Of a DNA stretch of 30,671 nucleotides, positions 6,724 through 14,447 are shown one piece after another. The DNA is taken from NCBI GenBank assembly GCA_934589225.1, contig CAKTNS010000034.1, forward strand, positions 1-30,671, in the 5' to 3' direction. The DNA is from an uncultured Oscillospiraceae bacterium. Its GTDB lineage: Bacteria > Bacillota > Clostridia > Oscillospirales > Oscillospiraceae. The position numbers and the translations under genes were made by a program. The notes below the pieces were generated by a model. The model saw nothing but the letters and a program-made list of their open reading frames with translations, was not told the origin of the DNA and ran no database searches. Position 1 is the stretch's first letter. Each line of letters begins with the position of its first letter.

Positions 6724-7434
6724 ATGGAACGTTTGGACAAATTCTTATGCAACAGCGGCGCGGGGACACGGAGCCAGGTGAAAGCCCTGTTAAAGGCCGG
6801 GCGGGTTACGGTGGATGGGAAGCCTGCCAAAGACCCGGCGATGAAAATCGACGGCACCCGGCAGCAGGTGCTGCTGGACGGTGCGCCCATGGGGGGCTTT
6901 CAGCGCCGGGTGGTGCTGATGAACAAGCCCCAGGGCTATGTGACCGCGACGGAGGACGCCCGGGATCAAACCGTCATGGACCTGCTGCCGGAAGAGATGG
7001 GGCACTGGGATTTAAAGCCCATAGGCAGACTGGACAAGGCAACGGAAGGCTTGCTGCTGCTGACCAATGACGGGGAACTCCTGCACAGACTGATCAGCCC
7101 CAAAAAGGAAGTGCCCAAGGTCTACTATGCCCGGCACCAGGGCACGGCGGGGCCGGAAGACATCGAAGCCTTTTTAAAGGGCATTACTCTGCGGGACGGG
7201 ACCTGCTGCCTGCCGGCGGAGCTGTGCCCCCTGGGCCCCGGAGAGAGCCGGATCACGGTTTGCGAGGGAAAATACCATCAGGTCCGGCGGATGATGGCCG
7301 CCCGGAATATGACCGTCACATATCTGGAGCGGCGCAGGGAAGGAAATCTGGAACTGGGAAACCTTCTCAGGGGCCAGGTGCGGCTGCTGGAGGAGCGGGA
7401 AATCCGGGAATTGGAAGCATTGTGCGGAATGTAG
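6724..7434 (+). CDS. rRNA pseudouridine synthase, RsuA/RluB family
   Basis: A 236-aa enzyme with an N-terminal S4 RNA-binding domain (MERLDKFLCNSGAGTRSQVKALLKAGRVTVDG) and a RsuA/RluB/RluE/RluF-type catalytic domain. The catalytic aspartate is Asp104 in GRLDKATEGLLLLTNDG; KPQGYVTATED (69-79) and the C-terminal EGKYHQVRRMMAARN are also family motifs. It isomerises a uridine in rRNA; the length and lack of a long tail favour RsuA (16S U516), but RluB-like 23S specificity cannot be excluded. The start follows CGGAGAAAG. No near neighbour suggests a more specific role. Confidence 0.88.
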   Translation: MERLDKFLCNSGAGTRSQVKALLKAGRVTVDGKPAKDPAMKIDGTRQQVLLDGAPMGGFQRRVVLMNKPQGYVTATEDARDQTVMDLLPEEMGHWDLKPIGRLDKATEGLLLLTNDGELLHRLISPKKEVPKVYYARHQGTAGPEDIEAFLKGITLRDGTCCLPAELCPLGPGESRITVCEGKYHQVRRMMAARNMTVTYLERRREGNLELGNLLRGQVRLLEEREIRELEALCGM

Positions 7435-7552
7435 ACAAAAGAAATCAGCAAAATGCCTGAACTTTTTGACCTCCTTTTGGAAAAATTGACAGCCAACTAG
7501 CAAGAATACCTAAAAAACACCTGTTAATTTGCAATAAAATGTCAAAAGGTAC

Positions 7553-7581
7553 TTGCAAACTGCGCAAAACTTGTGTATAAT
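7553..7581 (+). promoter_or_regulatory. Promoter of the PucR-type regulator
   Basis: TTGCAA (7553-7558), a 17-bp spacer and a perfect TATAAT (7576-7581). The predicted leader is about 50 nt, ending in CTAAGGAGGGG before the ATG at 7639. Confidence 0.78.
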
Positions 7582-7638
7582 AACAGTGCAATTTTGTGGA
7601 ATGCGTATTTATGCAACATTCTAAGGAGGGGCACCCAT

Positions 7639-8727
7639 ATGTCCAACAGTGTATTTCAAAGCGTGATCGTTCAATTAAAGGACATTTCTGACAGAACCTT
7701 TGGTGTTATCGATACAGAAGGCTGCGTTGTGTCCTGTACTGACGTCTCTTTGCTGGGAGAGCGTTGGCCCGATGCCGCCCTGCGCATTGGCGGCGGTGTG
7801 GACGGAATTACGGTTTTCGCCCAAAAATGCTTCAAGGCCATTGTCGGCAGCTCCAACTTGTATGAATATGCGGTGTTCTGCTCCGGCGATGACGAACTGG
7901 CAAAATCCTTCTGCTCTATGGCCTATATCTCCCTGAACGATGCCAAAATCTTCTATGAGGAGAAGCATGACCGGGGCACCTTTGTCAAGAACATCATCAT
8001 GGACAATATTCTGCCCGGCGATATTTACATCCGGGCCAAGGAGCTCCATTTTGCTACGGATGCACCCAGAGCCGTTTTCCTTATCCGCCAGGTGGGCCGC
8101 AGCGATGTGGCCACGGTGGATGTGCTCTCCGGCATGTTCCCGGATAAGATGCAGGACTTTGTGCTCAGCGTCAACGAGAGCGATGTGGCGGTGATCAAGC
8201 AGATCACGGCCAGCACCCCCAGCGAGGAGCTGGAAAAGATTGCGGTAAACATTGAGAATACCCTGAAAAATGAGCTGCGCATCAAAACCTCCATCGGCAT
8301 CGGCACCGTCTCCGAGCATCTGCGGGAGCTGGCGGATTCTTATAAAGAGGCCCAGACTGCCATTGAGGTGGGCAAGGTCTTTGATACGGAAAAGAGCATC
8401 ATGCGCTATGAAAACCTAGGCATCGGCCGACTGATCTATCAGCTGCCTACGACCTTGTGCGAGATTTTTCTGAGTGAGATTTTCAAGAAGAGCTCCATTG
8501 ACTGCCTGGACCAGGAGACCCTGTTTACCATCAACAAGTTCTTTGAGAACAATCTGAACGTTTCTGAAACCTCCCGGAAGCTTTTTGTCCACCGGAATAC
8601 CCTGGTGTACCGGCTGGAAAAGATCAAAAAGCTCACCGGCCTGGATTTGCGGCAGTTTGACCATGCCATTGTCTTTAAGGTGGCCTTGATGGTCAGAAAG
8701 TATCTGTCCTCCCGGGAGGCCCGGTGA
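7639..8727 (+). CDS. PucR/CdaR-type transcriptional regulator
   Basis: A 362-aa protein whose last ~65 residues are a PucR-type helix-turn-helix (INKFFENNLNVSETSRKLFVHRNTLVYRLEKIKKLTGLDLR), the DNA-binding module of the CdaR/PucR/SdaR group. A GGDEF-like central domain typical of this group is plausible in LRIKTSIGIGTVSEHLRELADSYKEAQTAIEVG (about 220-250). The N-terminal ~130 residues (FGVIDTEGCVVSC...) look like a sensory domain of unknown ligand. The ATG at 7639 was chosen over an upstream in-frame start because it follows AAGGAGGGG and the -10 box overlaps the longer version. It has its own promoter and terminator, so it is a single-gene unit; no adjacent sugar-acid or purine catabolic gene reveals its target. 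Confidence 0.82.
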   Translation: MSNSVFQSVIVQLKDISDRTFGVIDTEGCVVSCTDVSLLGERWPDAALRIGGGVDGITVFAQKCFKAIVGSSNLYEYAVFCSGDDELAKSFCSMAYISLNDAKIFYEEKHDRGTFVKNIIMDNILPGDIYIRAKELHFATDAPRAVFLIRQVGRSDVATVDVLSGMFPDKMQDFVLSVNESDVAVIKQITASTPSEELEKIAVNIENTLKNELRIKTSIGIGTVSEHLRELADSYKEAQTAIEVGKVFDTEKSIMRYENLGIGRLIYQLPTTLCEIFLSEIFKKSSIDCLDQETLFTINKFFENNLNVSETSRKLFVHRNTLVYRLEKIKKLTGLDLRQFDHAIVFKVALMVRKYLSSREAR

Positions 8728-8756
8728 CACCTTATCGGAAAAATCAAACATATTCA

Positions 8757-8790
8757 GCGGGGAGAGCCTTTGGCCCTCCCCGCGTTTTTG
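8757..8790 (+). terminator. Terminator of the PucR-type regulator
   Basis: GCGGGGAG (8757-8764) pairs with CTCCCCGC (8776-8783), with a small GCC/GGC helix inside the loop, followed by GTTTTT. The rest of the 322-bp gap up to ftsE (8728-9049) holds this terminator, an AT-rich stretch at about 8870-8940 with no ORF I can support, and the ftsE promoter. Confidence 0.87.
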
Positions 8791-8941
8791 TTCAGCAGCA
8801 GGGAAGGGCCTCCGGAAAGAAACGCAATTTTATGTCTACCGCCTGCGGAAGAAAATTCCTCCGGGATGGGGAAAATCAATGTCACAAATAAAAAGTTTTT
8901 GTTAAAAAATAAGAAATACGCCCATGTTTTATGGCCCGTCA

Positions 8942-8970
8942 TTGACTTTGAGGCCGATTTGTGGTACAAT
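8942..8970 (+). promoter_or_regulatory. Promoter of the ftsEX-peptidase operon
   Basis: TTGACT (8942-8947), a 17-bp spacer and an extended -10 TGGTACAAT (8962-8970). The leader of about 75 nt before ftsE shows no riboswitch I recognise. Confidence 0.75.
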
Positions 8971-9049
8971 TCCCGTACATTGCGTGCGATGCCAAAAGCG
9001 TTCCTTACGGGAAGAGCGGCGGCAGAGCGTATACTTCGACTGGAGATAG

Positions 9050-9724
9050 ATGCAAATGATTGAATTTACAGATGTCGTAAAAAGCTACGAACAGGGCAAT
9101 AAGGCTCTGAACGGCGTTACCATGCAGATCGATGACGGGGAGTTTTGTTTCCTGGTGGGACCCTCCGGTTCCGGCAAGTCCACCATTATCAAATTGATCA
9201 CCGGTGAGCTGCGGCCCACCTCCGGCACCGTAAAGGTCAACGGCTTTACCCTGGAGCGCATCCGCAAGCGGGAGATCCCGCTGCTGCGTCGTACCGTCGG
9301 TGTCGTGTTCCAGGACTTCCGTCTGATCCCCAACATGACCGTGTATGACAACGTGGCCTTCGCCATGCGTGTCATCGGTGCCCGGGAGCGGGAAATTCGG
9401 GACCGGGTTCCCTATGTGCTGGAGCTGGTAGGCCTGGAAAACAAGGCAAACCGCCATCCCGGCGAGATGTCCGGCGGTGAGCAGCAGCGTCTGGCCATTG
9501 CCAGAGCCCTGGTCAATAACCCCTCTACCATCATTGCCGACGAGCCCACCGGTAACCTGGACCCTGCCAGATCCTTTGAAATCATGGCCCTGCTGCAGGA
9601 AATCAACAACCTGGGCACCACGGTTCTGGTCGTGACCCATGAAAAGAACCTGGTGGAGTTGTTCGCCAAGCGCGTGATCGCTATTGACGATGGCTATGTG
9701 GTCAGCGACGGCAGAGAGAGGTAA
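9050..9724 (+). CDS. ftsE: Cell-division ABC ATPase FtsE
   Basis: A 224-aa ABC ATPase that with FtsX forms the complex controlling septal peptidoglycan hydrolysis. Walker A GPSGSGKST is at 37-45, the Q loop is in VVFQDFRLIPNMTVYDNV, the signature SGGEQQR begins at 141, Walker B IIADE ends at 165, and the switch histidine is in VVTHEKN. The FQDFRLIPNMTVYDNVAFAMRVIG stretch is typical of FtsE rather than other LolD-like ATPases. The start is ambiguous: GGAG at 9042-9045 is 4 nt from the ATG at 9050 and 10 nt from the in-frame ATG at 9056 (MIEF, the commoner family start). ftsX follows after 6 bp. Confidence 0.96.
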   Translation: MQMIEFTDVVKSYEQGNKALNGVTMQIDDGEFCFLVGPSGSGKSTIIKLITGELRPTSGTVKVNGFTLERIRKREIPLLRRTVGVVFQDFRLIPNMTVYDNVAFAMRVIGAREREIRDRVPYVLELVGLENKANRHPGEMSGGEQQRLAIARALVNNPSTIIADEPTGNLDPARSFEIMALLQEINNLGTTVLVVTHEKNLVELFAKRVIAIDDGYVVSDGRER

Positions 9725-9730
9725 GCAATT

Positions 9731-10618
9731 ATGAAGTTCAGTAATATCGGATATCTTATGAAAGAGGGCTTCCGTGGCATTTTCCTCCACGGGTTCATGT
9801 CCTTTGCCGCCGTGTGCGTGACGGTGGCCTGCCTGATCATCGTGGGCAGCTTTTCCATTTTGGCATACAATCTGGACGTGATGGTTCAGGAATTGAACCA
9901 GACCAGTGAGATCCTTGTCTATGTAGACAGTGACCTGTCTGACGCGGAGGCCCGGAGCATCGGCACGAAAATCAACGCTCTGCCCAATATTTTGCAGGCC
10001 ACCTTCGTATCCCGGGAGGATGCCCTGAAGGAATTCGTTGCTGACCACAATGACGATTCTGTTTTCACCGGTGTTCAGGCCACAGACCTGCGGCACCGTT
10101 ATGTGGTGACCCTTGAAGACAACACCATGATGCAGCAGACGGACGAGCAGCTGCGGCAGATTCCCGGTGTGGCGGATACCAAGGCCGCCTATGCCCTGGC
10201 TCAGGGCTTTACCACCATTCAGCAGGTGCTGCACATTGCCTCTGTGGCGCTGATCGCGGTGCTGCTGGTCATTTCTCTGCTGATTATTTCCAATACGGTC
10301 AAGCTTGCCATGTATGACCGGCGTGATGAAATCGCCATTATGAAAATGGTGGGCGCCACCAACGGCTTTATCCGGCTGCCCTTTATGGTAGAGGGTTTCT
10401 CTCTGGGCATGATGGGTGCGATACTGGCCTTCGGACTGGAATGGGTGGGCTACGATGCCCTGGTTGAAAAGATTTCCACGGTGGACGCACTGAAGCTCTT
10501 TACCTTTGTACCCTTTGAAAATCTGCTGTTGCCCATGATCATCGTCTTTGCGGCGGCAGGCCTGTTTGTCGGCGTTGTGGGCAGCTGGACCTCCATCCGG
10601 AAATTCATGGACGTGTAA
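9731..10618 (+). CDS. ftsX: Cell-division permease-like protein FtsX
   Basis: A 295-aa membrane protein with the FtsX plan: a short cytoplasmic start with an N-terminal helix (about 20-45), a ~120-residue extracytoplasmic domain (about 46-165), then three helices (about 170-192, 218-240 and 262-285). The segment YDRRDEIAIMKMVGATNGFIRLPFMVEG is the conserved loop between helices 2 and 3 that contacts FtsE. The complex is thought to transmit ATP-driven movement to a coiled-coil peptidoglycan hydrolase or activator outside; two such proteins are encoded directly downstream. The ATG is preceded by AGAGAGGTAA. Confidence 0.96.
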   Translation: MKFSNIGYLMKEGFRGIFLHGFMSFAAVCVTVACLIIVGSFSILAYNLDVMVQELNQTSEILVYVDSDLSDAEARSIGTKINALPNILQATFVSREDALKEFVADHNDDSVFTGVQATDLRHRYVVTLEDNTMMQQTDEQLRQIPGVADTKAAYALAQGFTTIQQVLHIASVALIAVLLVISLLIISNTVKLAMYDRRDEIAIMKMVGATNGFIRLPFMVEGFSLGMMGAILAFGLEWVGYDALVEKISTVDALKLFTFVPFENLLLPMIIVFAAAGLFVGVVGSWTSIRKFMDV

Positions 10619-10638
10619 GCTCCGCGGGATAAAGAGAT

Positions 10639-11859
10639 ATGAAACATTCCGCAACCCGAACACATTTGCTGGCAGCGGTCCTTGCCTGCGCCTTGGCGCT
10701 GACAACGGTTCCGTTTCCCGCCTCGGCCTCCCAGAAGACGGACAAAATCAAGGACGAGCTGGGAGGACTAAAAGAAAAGAACGCATCCATCCAATCGGAA
10801 ATCGATGCCATTCGACAGCAGTATACCGCTACTTCTGATCAGATTCAGGACCTGGTAAATCAGAAAAACGCCGTGGACCAGGAAATCGCCCTGCTCCATG
10901 AGCAGATCCTCAATATCAACGAGCAGGTCATCGCCTATGGCCAGCTCATCGCCGATGCCCAGGACCAGCTGGATGATTCCAACACCCGGCTGGACGAGCT
11001 GAACGAAAAGCACAAGCTTCGTATCCGGGCCATGGAAGAGGCGGGAACGGTCAGCTATTGGCAGGTCCTGTTTCAGGCCAGCAGCTTTACAAACTTTTTA
11101 GACCGACTGACCCTGATCGAGGAGATCGCTGCCGCAGACCAGCGGCGGATCGACGAAATTCAGCAGGTGGCCACAGAGGTCAGCTCCACCCAGGCCCAGA
11201 TGCAGCAGGAGCTCCGGGAACTGGGAGATGCCCAGACCCAGCTGACGGAAAGCGAAAACCTCCTGGCGGAAAAGCGGACGGAGTCCGACGAGCTCCTCAG
11301 AAGCCTTGCTTCCCAGCGGGAGAAATTTGAGCTGCTGCTGGACGATTCCGAGGCCAAGCAGGATGCCCTTATGAAGGAGATCGCCCAGAAGCAAAAAGAG
11401 CTTTCCAATGCCGAGTATGAAGAGCGGCTTGCAAAGCTTGCCCTGCAGGGCCAGAATCCTCCCTCCAATGCCACCTGGATCACCCCGGTCTCTGGCTACA
11501 CTATTACCAGTCCCTTCGGTATGCGTGTGCATCCCATTTATAAATACCAGCTCAAGCACAACGGCATTGATATGGCCTGCCCCCAGGGTACCCCCATTTA
11601 TGCCACCCGGGCCGGTACCGTTACCACGGCCTCCTACCAGGCGGGTGGTGCGGGCTATTACGTCAGCATCAACCATGGAGACGGCTTTGGCACCATTTAT
11701 ATGCACATGACCAATTATGTTGTCAGCAAGGGCCAGAAGGTCACCGCCGGGCAGCTGATCGGCTATGTGGGCAGCACAGGCCTTTCCACAGGCCCCCATC
11801 TGCATTTTGGCGTATCCTACGCCGGTACCTATGTGAATCCAATGGCCTACATCGGATAA
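10639..11859 (+). CDS. Coiled-coil M23 (LytM) peptidoglycan endopeptidase, first of a tandem pair
   Basis: A 406-aa exported protein. A Sec signal peptide (about 1-30, cleavage likely after ASA) is followed by a long coiled coil (about 35-265) and a C-terminal M23/LytM domain (about 280-405). The zinc ligands appear intact: His307 and Asp311 (HNGIDMA), His356, and His387/His389 (GPHLHFG). This is the PcsB/EnvC-like plan in which FtsX recruits the coiled coil and the peptidase domain acts at the septum. Its helix MEEAGTVSYWQVLFQASSF is conserved in the next gene and may be the FtsX-contact region (inference). It begins 20 bp after ftsX. Unlike E. coli EnvC, whose LytM site is degenerate, this one looks catalytically competent. 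Confidence 0.9.
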   Translation: MKHSATRTHLLAAVLACALALTTVPFPASASQKTDKIKDELGGLKEKNASIQSEIDAIRQQYTATSDQIQDLVNQKNAVDQEIALLHEQILNINEQVIAYGQLIADAQDQLDDSNTRLDELNEKHKLRIRAMEEAGTVSYWQVLFQASSFTNFLDRLTLIEEIAAADQRRIDEIQQVATEVSSTQAQMQQELRELGDAQTQLTESENLLAEKRTESDELLRSLASQREKFELLLDDSEAKQDALMKEIAQKQKELSNAEYEERLAKLALQGQNPPSNATWITPVSGYTITSPFGMRVHPIYKYQLKHNGIDMACPQGTPIYATRAGTVTTASYQAGGAGYYVSINHGDGFGTIYMHMTNYVVSKGQKVTAGQLIGYVGSTGLSTGPHLHFGVSYAGTYVNPMAYIG

Positions 11860-11875
11860 TTCCAAAGGAGACTCT

Positions 11876-13162
11876 ATGAAAAATCGCAAAAAAATGGTTT
11901 CCCTTCTGGCGGGCATCATGGCAGCTGTCATGGTGCTGACCCTGGTTTTGAGCCTGCTGCCCACCCGGGCCTATGCGGCTTCCTCCAGCGAGATCCGGAA
12001 ACAGATCAATCAGCTGAAGGACCAGAAGTCGGAACTGAAATCCCAAATTGAGGACCTTAAAAAGCAGTACCAGGCCAATAAAGATGATATTGCGGACATT
12101 GTCTCCCGCAAAAACATCATTGACCAGGAAATCGGACTGCTCCATGCCCAGCTGGACAACATCAACGAGCAGATTTCTGCCTTCGGCGTGCTGATCGCGG
12201 ATAAGCAGGATGAACTGGACAATGCCCAGGCGCATTACGATCAGCTGAACGAGGAATACCGGGTCCGTGTCCGCACCATGGAGGAAGAGGGCACTCTTAG
12301 CTACTGGGAGGTCCTGTTTAAGGCCAACAGCTTCTCGGATCTCTTGGACCGTATGAGCATGATTGAGGAAATCGCCGCTTCCGATAACCGCCGCCTGAAG
12401 GAGCTGGATGAGGCCACCCAGGCCGTTGCCAAGGCCCAGTCGGAATTGGAAACGGAAAAGGCGGACCTGGAAACCACCAAAGAGGAACTGAATGCCACCC
12501 AGGCGGAGCTGGACGACAAGCGCTCCGAGGCCGATGAAGTCATTGCCGAACTGATTGCCAAAGGCGTAGAGCTGGAGGGCATGAAGACGGACCTGGAAGC
12601 AGAGGACGAAAACCTTCTCAAGCAGATCGCCCAGATGGAAAAGGAATATAACAGCGCCAAGCACCAGGAGTGGCTGGCCTATATGGCCACCTATACCACG
12701 GTGGCTCCGGCTACCACTGCCGCTTCCTCCGGCTCCGGTTCCAACAGCGGCACCAGCACGCCCAGCTCCGGCGGCAACTGGCTCCGGCCCTGCAGCTATA
12801 CTTATATGTCCAGCCCCTTTGGCTTCCGGACCTCTCCCACCTCCGGCGCTTCCAGCTATCACCAGGGCGTGGACCTGGCAGCCCCTGCCAATACGCCGAT
12901 CTACGCTAGTCGTGCCGGTGTGGTGACCACCGCCACCTATTCCAATAACGCGGGGTACTACGTGACCATCAACCATGGCGATGGATTCAGCTCTATTTAC
13001 ATGCACATGAATAACTATGTGGTGTCCTCCGGTCAGGCCGTCTCCGCCGGTCAGCTGATCGGCTACGTGGGCCGTACCGGCATCGCCACAGGCTACCATC
13101 TGCACTTCGGCATCGCCTACAACGGCGCCTACGTCAACCCCTGCGCCTACGTGTCTCTGTAA
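11876..13162 (+). CDS. Coiled-coil M23 (LytM) peptidoglycan endopeptidase, second of a tandem pair
   Basis: A 428-aa paralogue of the preceding protein. It has a signal peptide (about 1-35, ending RAYAA), a coiled coil (about 37-265), a Ser/Gly/Thr-rich linker (about 275-300, GSGSNSGTSTPSSGG) and an M23 domain. Zinc ligands are His329 and Asp333 (HQGVDLA), His377, and His408/His410 (GYHLHFG). The helix MEEEGTLSYWEVLFKANSF aligns with the same segment in its neighbour. AAAGGAG stands before the ATG, 16 bp after the first paralogue. The linker, absent from the first copy, suggests the two peptidase domains are presented differently. Both probably act with FtsEX in cell separation or elongation. 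Confidence 0.9.
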   Translation: MKNRKKMVSLLAGIMAAVMVLTLVLSLLPTRAYAASSSEIRKQINQLKDQKSELKSQIEDLKKQYQANKDDIADIVSRKNIIDQEIGLLHAQLDNINEQISAFGVLIADKQDELDNAQAHYDQLNEEYRVRVRTMEEEGTLSYWEVLFKANSFSDLLDRMSMIEEIAASDNRRLKELDEATQAVAKAQSELETEKADLETTKEELNATQAELDDKRSEADEVIAELIAKGVELEGMKTDLEAEDENLLKQIAQMEKEYNSAKHQEWLAYMATYTTVAPATTAASSGSGSNSGTSTPSSGGNWLRPCSYTYMSSPFGFRTSPTSGASSYHQGVDLAAPANTPIYASRAGVVTTATYSNNAGYYVTINHGDGFSSIYMHMNNYVVSSGQAVSAGQLIGYVGRTGIATGYHLHFGIAYNGAYVNPCAYVSL

Positions 13163-13165
13163 ATT

Positions 13166-13200
13166 TTCTTCCCACATTTCCCAGAGAAATGTGGGAAGAA
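13166..13200 (+). other. 15-bp perfect hairpin without T tract, between peptidase and protease genes
   Basis: TTCTTCCCACATTTC (13166-13180) pairs perfectly with 13186-13200 around a CCAGA loop. The 3' flank is TACTATAAAATAGGAG, not a run of T, so it is not a classic intrinsic terminator. It may reduce or process the transcript before ctp, or stabilise the upstream mRNA. Confidence 0.6.
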
Positions 13201-13232
13201 TACTATAAAATAGGAGAGAGGATTTAAAGACG

Positions 13233-14396
13233 ATGAAAAAGAAAGTATTGCTTGTTCTTTCTTATGTTCTGGTGGCCGCCCTGGCCTGCGGGGCGACGCT
13301 GGGTATTGTATACTTTGGGACCGGGTATTCGAAACTGGATGAACTGGAAAACCTGATTTTCCTCCGTTTTGCCGGAGAAAGCGACCAAACCGCCATGGAG
13401 GACGCGGCGGCTTACGCCATGATCGATGCCCTGGGTGACCGGTGGAGCTACTATATCCCCGCGGCGGATTTTGATACCTTCCAGGACAATTCCAATAATG
13501 CCTATGTTGGCATCGGCGTTTCCGTTACGGCGCTGGAGGACGGCTCCGGCTTCCTGGTTGCCAAGGTGGAGCCCGGCGGACCTGCGGACCAGGGCGGTAT
13601 GGAGGTCGGAGACATCATCATTCAGGTAGAGGATGAAAGCGTGGAGGGTCTTACGGTTTCGGAGCTCTCCAGGCGGATCAAAGGGGAGGAAAACACTTCT
13701 GTGACCCTGACGGTCCTGCGGGACGGGGAGGGCATCAGCCTGTATCTGACCCGGAAGCGGATGGAGACTGCCGTTGCCAAGGGCAGTATGCTGAACGAAC
13801 ATGTGGGCCTTGTGACCATCGTCAACTTTGATGAACGCTGCGCCGACGAGACCATTTCTGCCATTGAGCAGGTTCTGGACCAGGGGGCGGATATGCTGCT
13901 CTTTGACGTTCGGAACAATCCCGGCGGCTATGTGGAGGAGCTTTGCAAAGTCCTTGACTACCTTCTTCCGGAAGGGAACCTCATTCGGATGGTGGGCACA
14001 GACGGAAACGAGGAGACCAAGACCTCCGATGCGGCCTGCGTGAAGGTCCCCATGGCAGTGCTGGTCAATGAGGATTCCTACTCCGCCGCAGAGCTTTTTG
14101 CCGCGGACCTTCGGGAATACGGTGCGGCAAAGATTTTTGGAGCCCAGACCTGCGGAAAGGGCTTTTACCAGAGTTTGTTCCGTTTTCAGGACGGCTCTGC
14201 CGTGGGCCTCTCCATTGGCAGATACTATACTTCCAAGGGTGAAAACCTGGAGGGTGTGGGCTTGACCCCGGACGTGGAAGTGAAGCTCAGCGATACGGAG
14301 AAGACCCAGCTCCTCGGCGGCCTTTTGGAGGCGGAAAACGACCCCCAGCTTCAGGAAGCCCTAAGTTATCTGATGGACAAGGTGGTTAAACCCTGA
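13233..14396 (+). CDS. S41 carboxy-terminal processing protease (CtpA-like)
   Basis: A 387-aa membrane-anchored or exported serine protease. An N-terminal hydrophobic helix (about 5-28) is followed by a leader segment, a PDZ domain (about 90-175; VGIGVSVTALEDGSGFLVAKVEPGGPADQGGMEVGDII) and the S41 core. The catalytic Ser284 lies in NEDSYSAAELFA and Lys309 in TCGKGFYQ; DVRNNPGGYVEEL is the usual substrate-cleft motif. The best guess, from its place behind ftsEX and two peptidoglycan endopeptidases, is that it processes or degrades those hydrolases, as Ctp/Prc proteases do elsewhere; the substrate is not shown by sequence. A purine-rich stretch (AGGAGAGAGG) ends 11 nt before the ATG. It is the last gene of the operon. 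Confidence 0.92.
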   Translation: MKKKVLLVLSYVLVAALACGATLGIVYFGTGYSKLDELENLIFLRFAGESDQTAMEDAAAYAMIDALGDRWSYYIPAADFDTFQDNSNNAYVGIGVSVTALEDGSGFLVAKVEPGGPADQGGMEVGDIIIQVEDESVEGLTVSELSRRIKGEENTSVTLTVLRDGEGISLYLTRKRMETAVAKGSMLNEHVGLVTIVNFDERCADETISAIEQVLDQGADMLLFDVRNNPGGYVEELCKVLDYLLPEGNLIRMVGTDGNEETKTSDAACVKVPMAVLVNEDSYSAAELFAADLREYGAAKIFGAQTCGKGFYQSLFRFQDGSAVGLSIGRYYTSKGENLEGVGLTPDVEVKLSDTEKTQLLGGLLEAENDPQLQEALSYLMDKVVKP

Positions 14397-14399
14397 TAC

Positions 14400-14438
14400 A
14401 AAAAACGCGAATCGGTTTGGTGCCGATTCGCGTTTTTT
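14400..14438. terminator. Bidirectional terminator between ctp and the phosphosugar mutase
   Basis: AAAAAACGCGAATCGG (14400-14415) pairs perfectly with 14423-14438 around a 7-nt loop. The arms supply a T run on either strand, so both convergent genes end here. Confidence 0.93.
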
Positions 14439-14447
14439 AAACGAATG

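Noticed and set aside
7435..7552. Second promoter or operator in the AT-rich gap before the PucR-type regulator
   Set aside because: TTGACA near 7488 has no matching -10 at 16-18 bp, and the TTGC/GCAA half-sites are too short to call.
9005..10705. Long minus-strand frame (566 codons) opposite ftsE and ftsX
   Set aside because: ftsE and ftsX carry all family motifs on the plus strand; the opposite frame has no recognisable domain.
11741..13177. Minus-strand frame (478 codons) opposite the second M23 gene
   Set aside because: Gly/Val/Leu-rich shadow of a coiled-coil gene; no start signal and no motif.
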